Below, piece after piece: positions 7,735-15,675 of a stretch of 35,384 bases of DNA (the first letter of the stretch is position 1; every line of letters starts with the position of its first letter). The stretch covers positions 1 to 35,384 of the forward strand of contig JAPOKO010000014.1 in the NCBI GenBank assembly GCA_029977615.1, written 5' to 3'. The DNA is from a bacterium. Lineage in GTDB: Bacteria; Actinomycetota; Acidimicrobiia; Acidimicrobiales; Ilumatobacteraceae. The notes beneath the pieces are model-generated. The model saw nothing but the letters and a program-made list of their open reading frames with translations, had not been told where the DNA came from and searched no databases. Made by a program: the position numbers and the translations under genes.

Positions 7735-9273
7735 TTATGCAGAAACTGTGGCGCGACGGGCGGGCAAAAACTTCAAGGCAAACAGCGCACCGAACAGCGC
7801 TACGCCAGCACCCGTGAAACAGGCAGTATGGAACCCGTGCATAAAGGCTTCGCTGACTGCTTGACGCACTGCCGCTGCAGCTTCCGGGGTGGGTGACAAT
7901 TCAGCAACAGCAAAACCCGCGCCTGCAGATTCCTTAGCCAACGCCACGGCTTCGGCCGGCATGTTGAGCTTGGCTAGCAGTTCGCCCAGTTTTGGTCCAT
8001 ACAACGAGGCGAATACCGAACCGCTGATTGCTACACCGAGCGTGCCGCCAACTTCGCGACTGACGTCGTTTACTGCAGAACCGATACCCGCTTTTTCACG
8101 TGGCAACTCACCCATCACCGCGTCAGTTGCTGGCGATGTAACAAGTGCAAGTCCGTTAGCGAGAAACAACATGCTGATGATGACTGGTCCGAAGTAGGCC
8201 GTGTCTGCTTCAGCTGTTCCAATGATGATGAGACCAATCGCCATGTTGGTGAGACCAATTGCAACAATTCGCTTTGTTCCAAATTTCAATGCCAGTCGTG
8301 CGGCGATTGGTGCTGTTACACCGGCACCAAGTGCAAATGGCAGCGTGTGAACTCCAGCAGACAACGTGCTGTAGCCACGAACGAATTGGAAATACTGCGT
8401 GACCAGGAATGTGAATCCGAACAATACGAAGAACGCAATTCCAATTGATCCCGTTGCTGCAGAGAGTCGCGCGTTACGAAATACACGCACGTCAAGCAGT
8501 GGTTCGCTCGTTGAGAGTTCACGTTTAATAAATGCAAAAAGCAAAATGAGTGATCCAGCAAACGATGAAAGAGTTGCAACACTTGTCCATCCGCGATGTG
8601 GACCTTCAATGACGGTGTACACCAGCAAGCCGACCATTGCGATTGATAAACCAAGGCCAGGAAAATCAAGTCCGTGTGGGTTCGGATCTTTTGATGTCGG
8701 AATAAACACCGCACCAAGTACGAGAGCGATGATCACGATCGGAACATTGACGAGAAACACTGAGCCCCAATAGAAGTGCTCCAGGAGGAAGCCACCAGAA
8801 ATTGGACCGAATGCAACTGCCATTCCTGAAACTGCCGACCAAACGCCAATCGCCTTTGCACGTTCAATCGGATCACGGAATACATCGATGAGAATTGCAA
8901 GAGTTGCTGGAAAGACCGCTGCTGCACCGACACCCATTGCGCCACGAGCAATGATCAAAGTCGCCGTTGAAGTTGCAAACGAAGCCCACACTGAACAAGC
9001 CATGAACGCAACGAGACCAATCTGAATTGCTCCTTTACGCCCGAATCGATCGCCAAGACCACCAAAAGCCAAGAGCAAGCATGCAAAAACCAGGGCATAC
9101 GAGTCGACGATCCACTGCAAACCACTGGTTGACGCACCAAGTTCGCGTGACAACGTTGGGAGCGCAACGTTGATGATGAGATTGTCGACGACGACCATGA
9201 AGAGACTGATGCAAAGCACCAGCAAGATGATCCAACGGCGGTTGTGAATTTTGGTGTCAGGGTGCGTATTCAT
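7735..9273 (-). CDS. MFS multidrug efflux transporter, DHA2 (EmrB/QacA) family
   Basis: Integral membrane proton antiporter of 512 residues, the size expected for 14 transmembrane helices. Motif D1-like VVVDNLIINVALP contains Asp30 in the first helix, WIVDSYALVFACLLLAFGG follows, and motif A GGLGDRFGRK is at residues 71-80. A C-like motif is visible at GPISGGFLLEHF. It is divergent from the TetR gene across a 40-base palindrome, the classical arrangement of a repressor controlling an efflux pump. The ATG at 9273 directly abuts the palindrome, leaving no room for a Shine-Dalgarno, so the mRNA is probably leaderless. The exported compound is unknown. Confidence 0.92.
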   Translation of the reverse strand: MNTHPDTKIHNRRWIILLVLCISLFMVVVDNLIINVALPTLSRELGASTSGLQWIVDSYALVFACLLLAFGGLGDRFGRKGAIQIGLVAFMACSVWASFATSTATLIIARGAMGVGAAAVFPATLAILIDVFRDPIERAKAIGVWSAVSGMAVAFGPISGGFLLEHFYWGSVFLVNVPIVIIALVLGAVFIPTSKDPNPHGLDFPGLGLSIAMVGLLVYTVIEGPHRGWTSVATLSSFAGSLILLFAFIKRELSTSEPLLDVRVFRNARLSAATGSIGIAFFVLFGFTFLVTQYFQFVRGYSTLSAGVHTLPFALGAGVTAPIAARLALKFGTKRIVAIGLTNMAIGLIIIGTAEADTAYFGPVIISMLFLANGLALVTSPATDAVMGELPREKAGIGSAVNDVSREVGGTLGVAISGSVFASLYGPKLGELLAKLNMPAEAVALAKESAGAGFAVAELSPTPEAAAAVRQAVSEAFMHGFHTACFTGAGVALFGALFALKFLPARRATVSA

Positions 9274-9313
9274 ACTTGACAGTGTCTAGTAGAAAAACTA
9301 GATAGTGTCAAGT
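9274..9313. promoter_or_regulatory. Divergent overlapping promoters inside a TetR-type operator
   Basis: Two 16-base arms, ACTTGACAGTGTCTAG (9274-9289) and CTAGATAGTGTCAAGT (9298-9313), pair at 14 of 16 positions around an 8-base centre. On the plus strand TTGACA (9276-9281) lies 17 bases before TAGATA (9299-9304), 10 bases ahead of the TetR ATG. On the minus strand TTGACA (9311-9306) lies 17 bases before TAGACA (9288-9283), 9 bases ahead of the MFS ATG. Each arm thus holds the -35 box of one promoter and the -10 box of the other. TetR binding here would block both genes; this is inferred from layout. Confidence 0.78.
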
Positions 9314-9314
9314 T

Positions 9315-9896
9315 ATGAGCTCAGCCAAAACGGACGGTCTCCGCAGACAGGTACTGGATGCTGCAGTTGCCATCGCCGCTACATCTGGACCCGATGCAAT
9401 TTCCATGCGTGAAGTAGCCCGCTTGGCAGGAGTTTCTCATCAGGCCCCATATCACCACTTTGGCGATCGAGCAGGAATATTTGCGGCTATTTCCGAAGAA
9501 GGTTTTCGAATATTGGCAGAGTCAATCGAAGCCAGCACAACGCTTGGCACCGCAGCAATGTGCGAGGCCTACGTTCACTTCGCTCTCGCCCACAAGGGAC
9601 ACTTCCGAGTGATGATGCGAAATGATTTGTGTTCGCTAGAAAACTACCCTTCGGCACTCATTCAGGCTGATCGAGCATTCAATGCACTACGCAACGAAGT
9701 CGCCGTCATTTTGGGTGAAGACTCAAACGAAGATGAAGCCAACGCACACACCGCATATATGTGGTCAGTGGCACACGGTCTTGCAACGCTGTTAATTGAT
9801 GGTCCATTACTCAAAAAACTTGGATCGGTTGCTGACATTAATGAACTGATCAGAAATGTTGCTCACAAAGCCAGCAGTACGATTGTTCATTCATGA
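9315..9896 (+). CDS. TetR/AcrR family transcriptional regulator
   Basis: Regulator of 193 residues. The N-terminal helix-turn-helix runs through about residues 9-55, with DAISMREVARLAGVSHQAPYHHFGDRAGIF as its recognition core. The C-terminal ligand domain contains MWSVAHGLATLLIDG, resembling the WHG-type TetR C-terminal domain. The ATG at 9315 immediately follows the palindromic operator, implying autoregulation and repression of the divergent MFS pump. The stop overlaps the start of the metal-binding lipoprotein gene by 4 bases (ATGA), so the regulator appears to head a metal-uptake operon, which is unusual because such operons are generally under Fur/Zur or DtxR/MntR control. The inducer is unknown. 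Confidence 0.92.
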   Translation: MSSAKTDGLRRQVLDAAVAIAATSGPDAISMREVARLAGVSHQAPYHHFGDRAGIFAAISEEGFRILAESIEASTTLGTAAMCEAYVHFALAHKGHFRVMMRNDLCSLENYPSALIQADRAFNALRNEVAVILGEDSNEDEANAHTAYMWSVAHGLATLLIDGPLLKKLGSVADINELIRNVAHKASSTIVHS

Positions 9897-10933
9897 AAAC
9901 ACGAATCGTTTATGTCATTGCCGCTGCACTGGTTGTATCAGCGGGCTGCTCAAGCGCACCTTCTGAGTCTGGTGATTCCGAAGTGTCTCCGATTAGCTGT
10001 TTACCAACAACAGTTATCGACGGTCCTGTCAACATTGCAACAACCGTTGCGCCAATTACCAGCATCATTGCGAACATTGCTGGTGGTACCGATGCCAGCA
10101 TCAACGGAATTGTTCCCGAAGGCACCAACTCGCACACGTTTGAACCCAAGCCAAGCGATGCCTCAACTCTCGAACAAGCAGATGTGATCTTCATCAACGG
10201 ACTCGTGCTTGAAGAGCCCACCAAAGAACTTGCACTAGCAAACCTGAAAAATGGCGCAGTGATTTGCGAACTTGGAAGCCAAATACTTCCTGAGAGCGAG
10301 TACATCTATGACTTCTCGTTCCCTCTTGAAGGAGGCAAGCCAAACCCGCACTTGTGGACTAACCCACCAATGGCAAAAGAATACGCAGCGGTTGCGCGCG
10401 ACTTGCTGGCGGCTCTTAACCCAACCAATGCCTCAATTTTTGCAGCCAACTACGAAGCCTTCGCAGCAAAAGTTGATGCACTTGATGCAGCCATGGCAAC
10501 AGCAACTGCAACCATTCCGCAAGATCAACGAAAGCTGCTCACCTACCACGACGCGTATGCGTACTTTGCCGCGCACTACGGCTACACCGTGATTGGAGCA
10601 ATTCAACCATCGTCATTTGATGAGCCAACACCGAAAGAAATCGCTGACCTCATTTCCCAGGTTCGCGAATCGGGTGTCACTGCAGTATTTGGCAGCGAAG
10701 TATTCCCTTCTCCAGTTATGGAGCAAATTGGTGCTGAAACCGGCGTGCGATATGTGGATGTACTCCGCGATGATGACCTCATCGGCGAGCCCGGCGGCCC
10801 CGAGCATTCGTGGCTGGGATTAATGCGTTTTAATTATGTGACCATGGTTGAAGCCCTTGGGGGTGACGCCTCTGCACTAAAAACTGTTGATGTGAGTGAT
10901 GTTGTGAAGGACAACGCCACCTACCCTCAGTAA
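9893..10933 (+). CDS. Zinc/manganese ABC transporter substrate-binding lipoprotein (ZnuA/TroA family)
   Basis: Exported cluster A-I metal-binding protein of 346 residues. The signal peptide ends at Cys19 (VSAGC), consistent with lipid anchoring, followed by a Ser/Glu-rich linker. Three candidate metal ligands lie in characteristic contexts: His81 (NSHTFEPKPSD), His153 (NPHLWTNP) and His219 (YHDAYAYFA). The long His-rich loop of many ZnuA proteins is absent, so manganese or zinc are both possible. It begins inside the TetR stop codon (ATGA) and ends in a TAATG overlap with the ATPase gene. With the next two genes it forms a complete importer. Confidence 0.9.
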   Translation: MKTRIVYVIAAALVVSAGCSSAPSESGDSEVSPISCLPTTVIDGPVNIATTVAPITSIIANIAGGTDASINGIVPEGTNSHTFEPKPSDASTLEQADVIFINGLVLEEPTKELALANLKNGAVICELGSQILPESEYIYDFSFPLEGGKPNPHLWTNPPMAKEYAAVARDLLAALNPTNASIFAANYEAFAAKVDALDAAMATATATIPQDQRKLLTYHDAYAYFAAHYGYTVIGAIQPSSFDEPTPKEIADLISQVRESGVTAVFGSEVFPSPVMEQIGAETGVRYVDVLRDDDLIGEPGGPEHSWLGLMRFNYVTMVEALGGDASALKTVDVSDVVKDNATYPQ

Positions 10934-11709
10934 TGCCCATGAGCTCCGAATCACTCATTAACTGCGAACACGTCTCGTGCACCTACGGAAATTCCGCGGT
11001 GCTTGATGACGTATATATGCGTGTCAATAGAGGCGAGTTCGTAGGAGTTGTTGGACCATCGGGTTCTGGGAAAACCACCCTGCTCAAAGCCATCTTGGGA
11101 ACACACCCAGTTGCTCACGGTTCAATCACCATGCAGCCAAAACTGACCCTTGGATACGTTCCTCAGGTTGAAACCGTTGATTGGTACTTCCCTGTCACCG
11201 TTGAGGAAGTGATCGTGATGACTCGTTCAAAGAGTTCATGGTGGCCACGCATTACGCAGGCTGAACGAAAAGCAGTGCGCGACGTTCTAGATCGATTGGG
11301 CATTGGTGAAGTTGCGAACAGCCATATTCGCGAACTGTCCGGTGGACAGCAGCAACGAGTATTTCTTGCACGAGCAATGTTCCGTAACCCAGACATTTTG
11401 ATTATGGATGAACCAACTTCTGGAGTAGATGTGCGCACGCGCCACGAAGTGTTGCACTTATTGGCAGACCTCCATGCTGACGGGCTTACCATTTTGCTCA
11501 CCACACATGACTTAAATGGCCTCGCCGCCCACCTTCCGCGATTGGTGTGTTTGAACAAGCGCGTCATTGCCGATGGAAACCCGCGCGAAGTACTCACACC
11601 TTCGGTGCTTGAAGCAACATACGGCGCACCGATGGAAGTTCTTGAACACGGCGGAATGCCACTGGTTGTGGACCATGGTCGTGTGCAAATGCGAGGTGAA
11701 GGAAAATGA
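10933..11709 (+). CDS. Zinc/manganese ABC transporter ATP-binding protein
   Basis: ATPase of 258 residues with Walker A GPSGSGKTT, signature LSGGQQQR, Walker B ILIMDEPTSGVD and switch His in TTHDL. The segment YVPQVETVDWYFPVTVEEVI is typical of the ZnuC/MntB-like metal group. The ATG at 10933 shares a base with the preceding TAA (TAATG). An in-frame ATG two codons later (10939) is an alternative start, but the coupled first ATG is favoured. The stop overlaps the permease start by ATGA. Confidence 0.92.
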   Translation: MPMSSESLINCEHVSCTYGNSAVLDDVYMRVNRGEFVGVVGPSGSGKTTLLKAILGTHPVAHGSITMQPKLTLGYVPQVETVDWYFPVTVEEVIVMTRSKSSWWPRITQAERKAVRDVLDRLGIGEVANSHIRELSGGQQQRVFLARAMFRNPDILIMDEPTSGVDVRTRHEVLHLLADLHADGLTILLTTHDLNGLAAHLPRLVCLNKRVIADGNPREVLTPSVLEATYGAPMEVLEHGGMPLVVDHGRVQMRGEGK

Positions 11710-12557
11710 TGCTCGCATTCGATCTATTTGAACCATACGGCTTTCAGTTTTTCCAACATGGAATCATCGTCGCAACTATCGCTGGCGCATTATGCGGACT
11801 GCTTGGCGTATTTGTTGTCTTGCGCGGCATGAGTTACATCGGCCATGGGCTTTCACACGCCGTATTTGGTGGTGCTGCAGCAAGTGCGGTCATTGGAATC
11901 AACTTCTTTATCGGCGCCGGTATTTGGGGAATCATCTCGGGTGTATTGATTGCACGCGTTGCGCGACGACGCGTGCTCGGTGCAGACGCAGCAATTGGCG
12001 TTGTTACTACGGCTTCATTTGCACTCGGCCTTGCATTAATGAATCGTTACGGGCAGGCGTCAAAGAGCATCGAGGCCGTGTTATTTGGCAGCGTGCTTGG
12101 CGTCAAGGTTGCCGACATTGTTGCGGTCTCTTTGGTTGCAGTTTTTGCACTCGCAGTCATCATTGTCTGGTATCGAAAGTTGCTGTTCTCCACATTTGAT
12201 CCAGATGTTGCTCAAGTTTCGGGAGTCAAAGTGTCTGTAGTGGAAGTGGTTCTGTTGTCGTTGCTGTCGCTCACCATTTTGGTCACCATGCGCGTTATCG
12301 GAACCCTGCTTATTTCTGCGCTTCTCGTTATTCCTGCCGCAGCAGCACGAATGACGACAAATAGTTTTTCAAGACTTTTGTGGGTTTCGCCGATTATTGG
12401 TGCGATAACTTGCTTTGTTGGCATGAACTTGAGTTATCACTTAGATACATCAGCAAGTGCAACCATCATTTTGCTCGATGCTTTGGTGTTTATCGTGGTC
12501 TACACCGTTGCCGGTACTCGCAATCGCATGAAGATGGCGTCGCTCGGACACGTATAA
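11706..12557 (+). CDS. Zinc/manganese ABC transporter permease (ABC-3 family)
   Basis: Membrane permease of 283 residues with about eight to nine hydrophobic helices, normal for ZnuB/MntC-like ABC-3 permeases. Recognisable segments include LCGLLGVFVVLRGMSYIGHGLSHAVFGG near the N-terminus, and RVIGTLLISALLVIPAAAARM around residues 195-218. The start overlaps the ATPase stop (ATGA), so the three transporter genes are translationally coupled. Substrate should be a divalent metal; zinc or manganese cannot be separated by inspection. Confidence 0.92.
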   Translation: MMLAFDLFEPYGFQFFQHGIIVATIAGALCGLLGVFVVLRGMSYIGHGLSHAVFGGAAASAVIGINFFIGAGIWGIISGVLIARVARRRVLGADAAIGVVTTASFALGLALMNRYGQASKSIEAVLFGSVLGVKVADIVAVSLVAVFALAVIIVWYRKLLFSTFDPDVAQVSGVKVSVVEVVLLSLLSLTILVTMRVIGTLLISALLVIPAAAARMTTNSFSRLLWVSPIIGAITCFVGMNLSYHLDTSASATIILLDALVFIVVYTVAGTRNRMKMASLGHV

Positions 12558-12562
12558 ACCTT

Positions 12563-12568
12563 TAGATT
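12563..12568 (+). promoter_or_regulatory. Candidate -10 box for the CapA-like gene
   Basis: TAGATT fits the TANNNT -10 pattern and ends 6 bases before the GTG at 12575, which has no good ribosome-binding site. This suggests a leaderless transcript separate from the metal transporter operon. No convincing -35 box is visible. Confidence 0.35.
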
Positions 12569-12574
12569 GAAAGC

Positions 12575-13657
12575 GTGAAACGCGCTTTACTCATTGCATG
12601 CATTGTGGTTGTGTCTGCGTGCAATTCAACTGCTGCATCTGAGACCAGCACCACTAATCCTAAGGATGTTCTCATCACCATGGCATTTGTTGGCGACATT
12701 CTGCCCCACAGCCCACTGGTCGCGCGTGCACAACGAAATGAACAGGGCTTCTCACCCATGTTCGAAGACATCACCCCACTCATTGCGTCTGCTGACCTTG
12801 CAATTTGTCACCTTGAAACTCCCATTGCTCCGCAAGGTGAAGCGCTGTCAACGTTTCCGTTCTTTGGAGTGCCAGCAACCATTACAAGAGCAATTGCTAG
12901 AGCTGGGTTTGATCGTTGCAGCACAGCGAGTAATCACACCTACGACCGCGGTGTAAAAGGAATTGATGAGACCATCAACGCCTTACTTGCCAACAACGTT
13001 GCACAATCGGGAATGGCGCGCACTCCAAGTGAAATTGAACCACAAACGTTTTCTGTGAAGGGCGTGACACTGAGTCATCTCAGTTACACCTTCAGCTATA
13101 ACGGACTTTCACTTCCACAAGACGAAGAATGGCGTTCTGCGCTTATTGACACCGATCGAATACTCCGCGATGCCCGAACCGCACGCGAATTGGGCGCCGA
13201 AGCAGTCATCGTCAGCATGCATTGGGGAAACGAAATGTCTCACCAGCTGAACTCTCAACAGATTTCAGTTGCAGATGCATTGACCAAATCTGGTGACGTG
13301 GATTTGATTATTGGCCACCATGCTCACGTGGTTCAGCCAATCGAAAAAGTGAACGGTGTTTGGGTGATCTACGGGATGGGCAATGTGCTGTCGAATCTGC
13401 CCACTGATGACCGCTGGCCCGCAAGCAGCCAAGATGCCGGCGTATTCACCATCACCATGAGTCGCGATACCGCAGGAAGAGTTTCGTTCGATACTCCCGT
13501 TGTGCATCCAACATGGGTAGATAAACAAAACGGTTGGATTATTCGCGACATTACGACGTTGCTTGCGAACAAAAATAATTTGGGATTAAACACACGAGAA
13601 CTCGAGCTGTCACTGGAAAGGACAACTCGAGTTCTCGGTGAATTCATCGCTCGCTAA
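12575..13657 (+). CDS. CapA-family (PGA_cap) metallophosphatase-fold lipoprotein
   Basis: Exported protein of 360 residues with a lipoprotein signal ending at Cys16 (VVVSAC) and a short Ser/Thr-rich linker. The CapA/PgsA-type calcineurin-like core shows GDILPHSP near residue 38, NHTYDRG, MHWGNE and GHHAHVVQP, which carry the expected Asp, Asn and His metal ligands. CapA homologues take part in poly-gamma-glutamate or other surface polymer synthesis, but no capB or capC lies nearby, so the substrate is unknown. The start is GTG at 12575, 17 bases after the permease stop. The 3' end contains a 12-base perfect inverted repeat. Confidence 0.85.
   Translation: MKRALLIACIVVVSACNSTAASETSTTNPKDVLITMAFVGDILPHSPLVARAQRNEQGFSPMFEDITPLIASADLAICHLETPIAPQGEALSTFPFFGVPATITRAIARAGFDRCSTASNHTYDRGVKGIDETINALLANNVAQSGMARTPSEIEPQTFSVKGVTLSHLSYTFSYNGLSLPQDEEWRSALIDTDRILRDARTARELGAEAVIVSMHWGNEMSHQLNSQQISVADALTKSGDVDLIIGHHAHVVQPIEKVNGVWVIYGMGNVLSNLPTDDRWPASSQDAGVFTITMSRDTAGRVSFDTPVVHPTWVDKQNGWIIRDITTLLANKNNLGLNTRELELSLERTTRVLGEFIAR
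13595..13637. repeat. Perfect 12-base inverted repeat inside the CapA gene 3' end
   Basis: CGAGAACTCGAG (13595-13606) and CTCGAGTTCTCG (13626-13637) are exact reverse complements separated by 19 bases. Each arm itself contains the palindrome CTCGAG. The element ends 20 bases before the stop codon of the CapA-like gene. It could fold in the mRNA on either strand and contribute to termination between convergent genes, or be a protein-binding site. No T-run follows. Confidence 0.6.
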
Positions 13658-13665
13658 CAAGCGAG
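13650..13665. terminator. Short hairpin between convergent CapA and amt genes
   Basis: CTCGCT (13650-13655) pairs with AGCGAG (13660-13665) around an AACA loop. The TAA stop of the CapA-like gene lies in the stem and loop. The hairpin also lies 11 bases beyond the amt stop on the minus strand. No poly-T tail is present on either strand, so intrinsic termination is only plausible. Confidence 0.35.
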
Positions 13666-13675
13666 GTCAAAAGGT

Positions 13676-15052
13676 TTATTTGTGTGAGCCTTGAAATTCT
13701 GGGTACGCAAGCACACCCATTTCAGCAAGATCAAGACCATCTATTTCGTCTTCAGCCTTCGAACGAATTCCGCCCTTCGTCAATTTGTTCTGAATGGCGA
13801 AAAACGCATACGACATCAGTCCGCACACCACCACAATGGTGACTGCACCAAGGGCTTGAGCACCTAACTGCCCCCAGTCACCCTTAATAATTCCCTTCAC
13901 GCCTTCGCTAGTTGATCCGTTCCAACCTGCACCGTAGGTTCCATTTGCGAACACACCAACACTGAGTAGGCCAAACAAACCACCAACTCCGTGAACAGAA
14001 ATTGCTCCAACTGGATCGTCAATTCCACGACGCTCAAAGAAATACACAGACTCAATGATGAGCACTGCTGCAAGTGTTCCGATTACGGCTGCTGCCCACG
14101 GATCGACAAATGCGCACGGCGCAGTAATTGCAACAAGACCAGCGAGCATTCCGTTCACCATCATGCCCGGGTCTGGCTTTCCCGTCTTACGAGTGATGTA
14201 CAACATTGCAGCAATTGATCCGAACGCTCCAGCGATTGCCGTGTTGGTTGCAGCTACTGCAAACTGAACATCTGTTGCCGCAAATGTGCTGGCAGCGTTA
14301 AACCCAAACCAGCCAAACAGCAAAATAAATGTTCCGAGCATCGCCATTGGAACGTGGTGACCAGCAATGGTGCGTGGCTTTCCATCTGCACCAAACTTGC
14401 CAATACGTGGACCAAGCACGATTGCGCCAGTGAACGCTGCAACACCACCAACTGCGTGCACAACGCCCGAACCAGCAAAATCAACATAACCAGCACCGAG
14501 AGACATCGAGCTCCAAGTCTTGGCTAACCAACCGCCACCCCAAGTCCATGCGGCAATGACCGGATAATAAATTGCACCGCAGAAGAAACCCCACACAACG
14601 AAGCTGCTCCACTTCCAACGTTCGGCCATTGAGCCAGTTGGAATCGTTGCAACGGTGTCCATGAAGGCCACCATGTACAAAAAGAAGCCAATGGCTGCAG
14701 GAGTAACTGCGTCACCCGTTAACGCCCAACCGCCCTTCCAGAAAAAGATCCAATCGCCGCTTCCAATTAACGCGCTTCCCACTGGCGCATCCATTCCAAA
14801 AGCGGAATAACTAAACCCACCGAATGAAAATGAAAAACCAACGAGGTAAAAACCAATAAAGCCCAATCCGAAGATTGCAAAGTTCGTGCTCACCACATGC
14901 GCTGCATTTTTCGCTTGAGTAAAACCAGTTTCAACTAATGCAAAACCTGCCTGCATGAATACCACGAGCGCTGCACCAATGACAATCCACAACAAGCTGA
15001 CCTGCTGCCCCAACACCGTTACCGGATCGGCAACGTCTACAAGAAATTTCAT
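13676..15052 (-). CDS. amt: Ammonium transporter, Amt/MEP/Rh family
   Basis: Ammonium channel of 458 residues with about eleven membrane helices. The twin pore histidines are visible: His199 in GVVHAVGG and His354 in SVHGVGG. Asp192 in VDFAGSG is the conserved binding-site acidic residue. MQAGFALVETGFTQAKNAAH marks the start of the family fold. The ATG at 15052 has a GGGAGAG ribosome site. No glnK/PII gene adjoins it, unlike many amtB loci. It may recover ammonia lost during pyrimidine, asparagine and nucleoside breakdown. The upstream gap shows no operator I can defend. Confidence 0.95.
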   Translation of the reverse strand: MKFLVDVADPVTVLGQQVSLLWIVIGAALVVFMQAGFALVETGFTQAKNAAHVVSTNFAIFGLGFIGFYLVGFSFSFGGFSYSAFGMDAPVGSALIGSGDWIFFWKGGWALTGDAVTPAAIGFFLYMVAFMDTVATIPTGSMAERWKWSSFVVWGFFCGAIYYPVIAAWTWGGGWLAKTWSSMSLGAGYVDFAGSGVVHAVGGVAAFTGAIVLGPRIGKFGADGKPRTIAGHHVPMAMLGTFILLFGWFGFNAASTFAATDVQFAVAATNTAIAGAFGSIAAMLYITRKTGKPDPGMMVNGMLAGLVAITAPCAFVDPWAAAVIGTLAAVLIIESVYFFERRGIDDPVGAISVHGVGGLFGLLSVGVFANGTYGAGWNGSTSEGVKGIIKGDWGQLGAQALGAVTIVVVCGLMSYAFFAIQNKLTKGGIRSKAEDEIDGLDLAEMGVLAYPEFQGSHK

Positions 15053-15167
15053 AACTCTCTCCCTGTTTGTAAGTTGAATGAAAAGTCAGGGGCGACGCTG
15101 CAACCCAACGAGGCAGAAACTAGGAGACTCATGTTTCTGGATTGTCTACGAATTGTTTCGTAAGCGT

Positions 15168-15173
15168 TATTCT
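15168..15173 (+). promoter_or_regulatory. Candidate -10 box for the HNH gene
   Basis: TATTCT lies 10 bases before the ATG at 15184 and no Shine-Dalgarno is visible. This favours a leaderless mRNA starting at or near 15184 and argues against the in-frame upstream TTG at 15142. A TTGTTT at 15153-15158 is too close for a standard -35. Confidence 0.35.
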
Positions 15174-15183
15174 TTACTCACAC

Positions 15184-15672
15184 ATGGCCACAAAACGCGC
15201 GTTGGCGAAACACCCAGTTAACAAACTGGAGCTACCTCCACTTGTGGCCGAGCGAATTTCCTGTGCTTTGTCCAAATGGACTGGCGAAATGGGCCGCTGT
15301 CATTGGTGCAACGACGTCATCACTGGCAAGCGCAGGCGCACATGGTGTTCCGATGCATGCGGTCGAGCCTGGCAACGCGAGCACATTTGGAGGTTTGCTC
15401 GCTCGGCGGCAAAACGTCGTGCAAAGTACCGCTGCACCAAGCCAGGTTGCACCGCAGAACGCAGAGACTGCGAAGTCAACCACATCAAAGCACTGAACGG
15501 CCTTGGTTATGGACCCGGATGTCAACACCATTCAAAGCCAGATGCGCGCGGTGAAGGTGGTTTGGAAGTGCTGTGTCGTGCGCACCATGCGGAAATCACT
15601 GCTGCCCAAGCAACTGCTCGAGCAACTGCTCGCCGCGAAGCCAAGGAAGCGACAAAAGAAACTACGCTCTGA
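15184..15672 (+). CDS. HNH endonuclease-domain protein with zinc-finger N-terminus
   Basis: Basic protein of 162 residues from the ATG at 15184. The first half has a CxxC...CxxxC pair (Cys39, Cys42, Cys55, Cys59), likely a zinc knuckle. The second half matches a short HNH module: Cys84 and Cys89, then CEVNHIKALNG with His100, then LEVLCRAHHAEITAAQ with Cys131 and His134/His135. This is the usual shape of McrA-like HNH nucleases. The C-terminus is an Ala/Thr/Arg/Lys-rich tail containing a tandem 12-base duplication. An upstream TTG at 15142 would extend the protein but lacks support. It lies 3 bases ahead of a NUDIX gene, probably in one operon. Natural target unknown; it is not next to a methylase. 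Confidence 0.75.
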   Translation: MATKRALAKHPVNKLELPPLVAERISCALSKWTGEMGRCHWCNDVITGKRRRTWCSDACGRAWQREHIWRFARSAAKRRAKYRCTKPGCTAERRDCEVNHIKALNGLGYGPGCQHHSKPDARGEGGLEVLCRAHHAEITAAQATARATARREAKEATKETTL

Positions 15673-15675
15673 ACA

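Noticed and set aside
15053..15141. Possible GlnR- or AmtR-type nitrogen regulator site upstream of amt
   Set aside because: GAAAC-like pieces exist but not with the expected spacing or symmetry; no defensible operator.
15610..15633. Tandem 12-base duplication (GCAACTGCTCGA-like) in the HNH gene
   Set aside because: Two copies only, in frame in a low-complexity Ala/Thr/Arg tail; most simply replication slippage.
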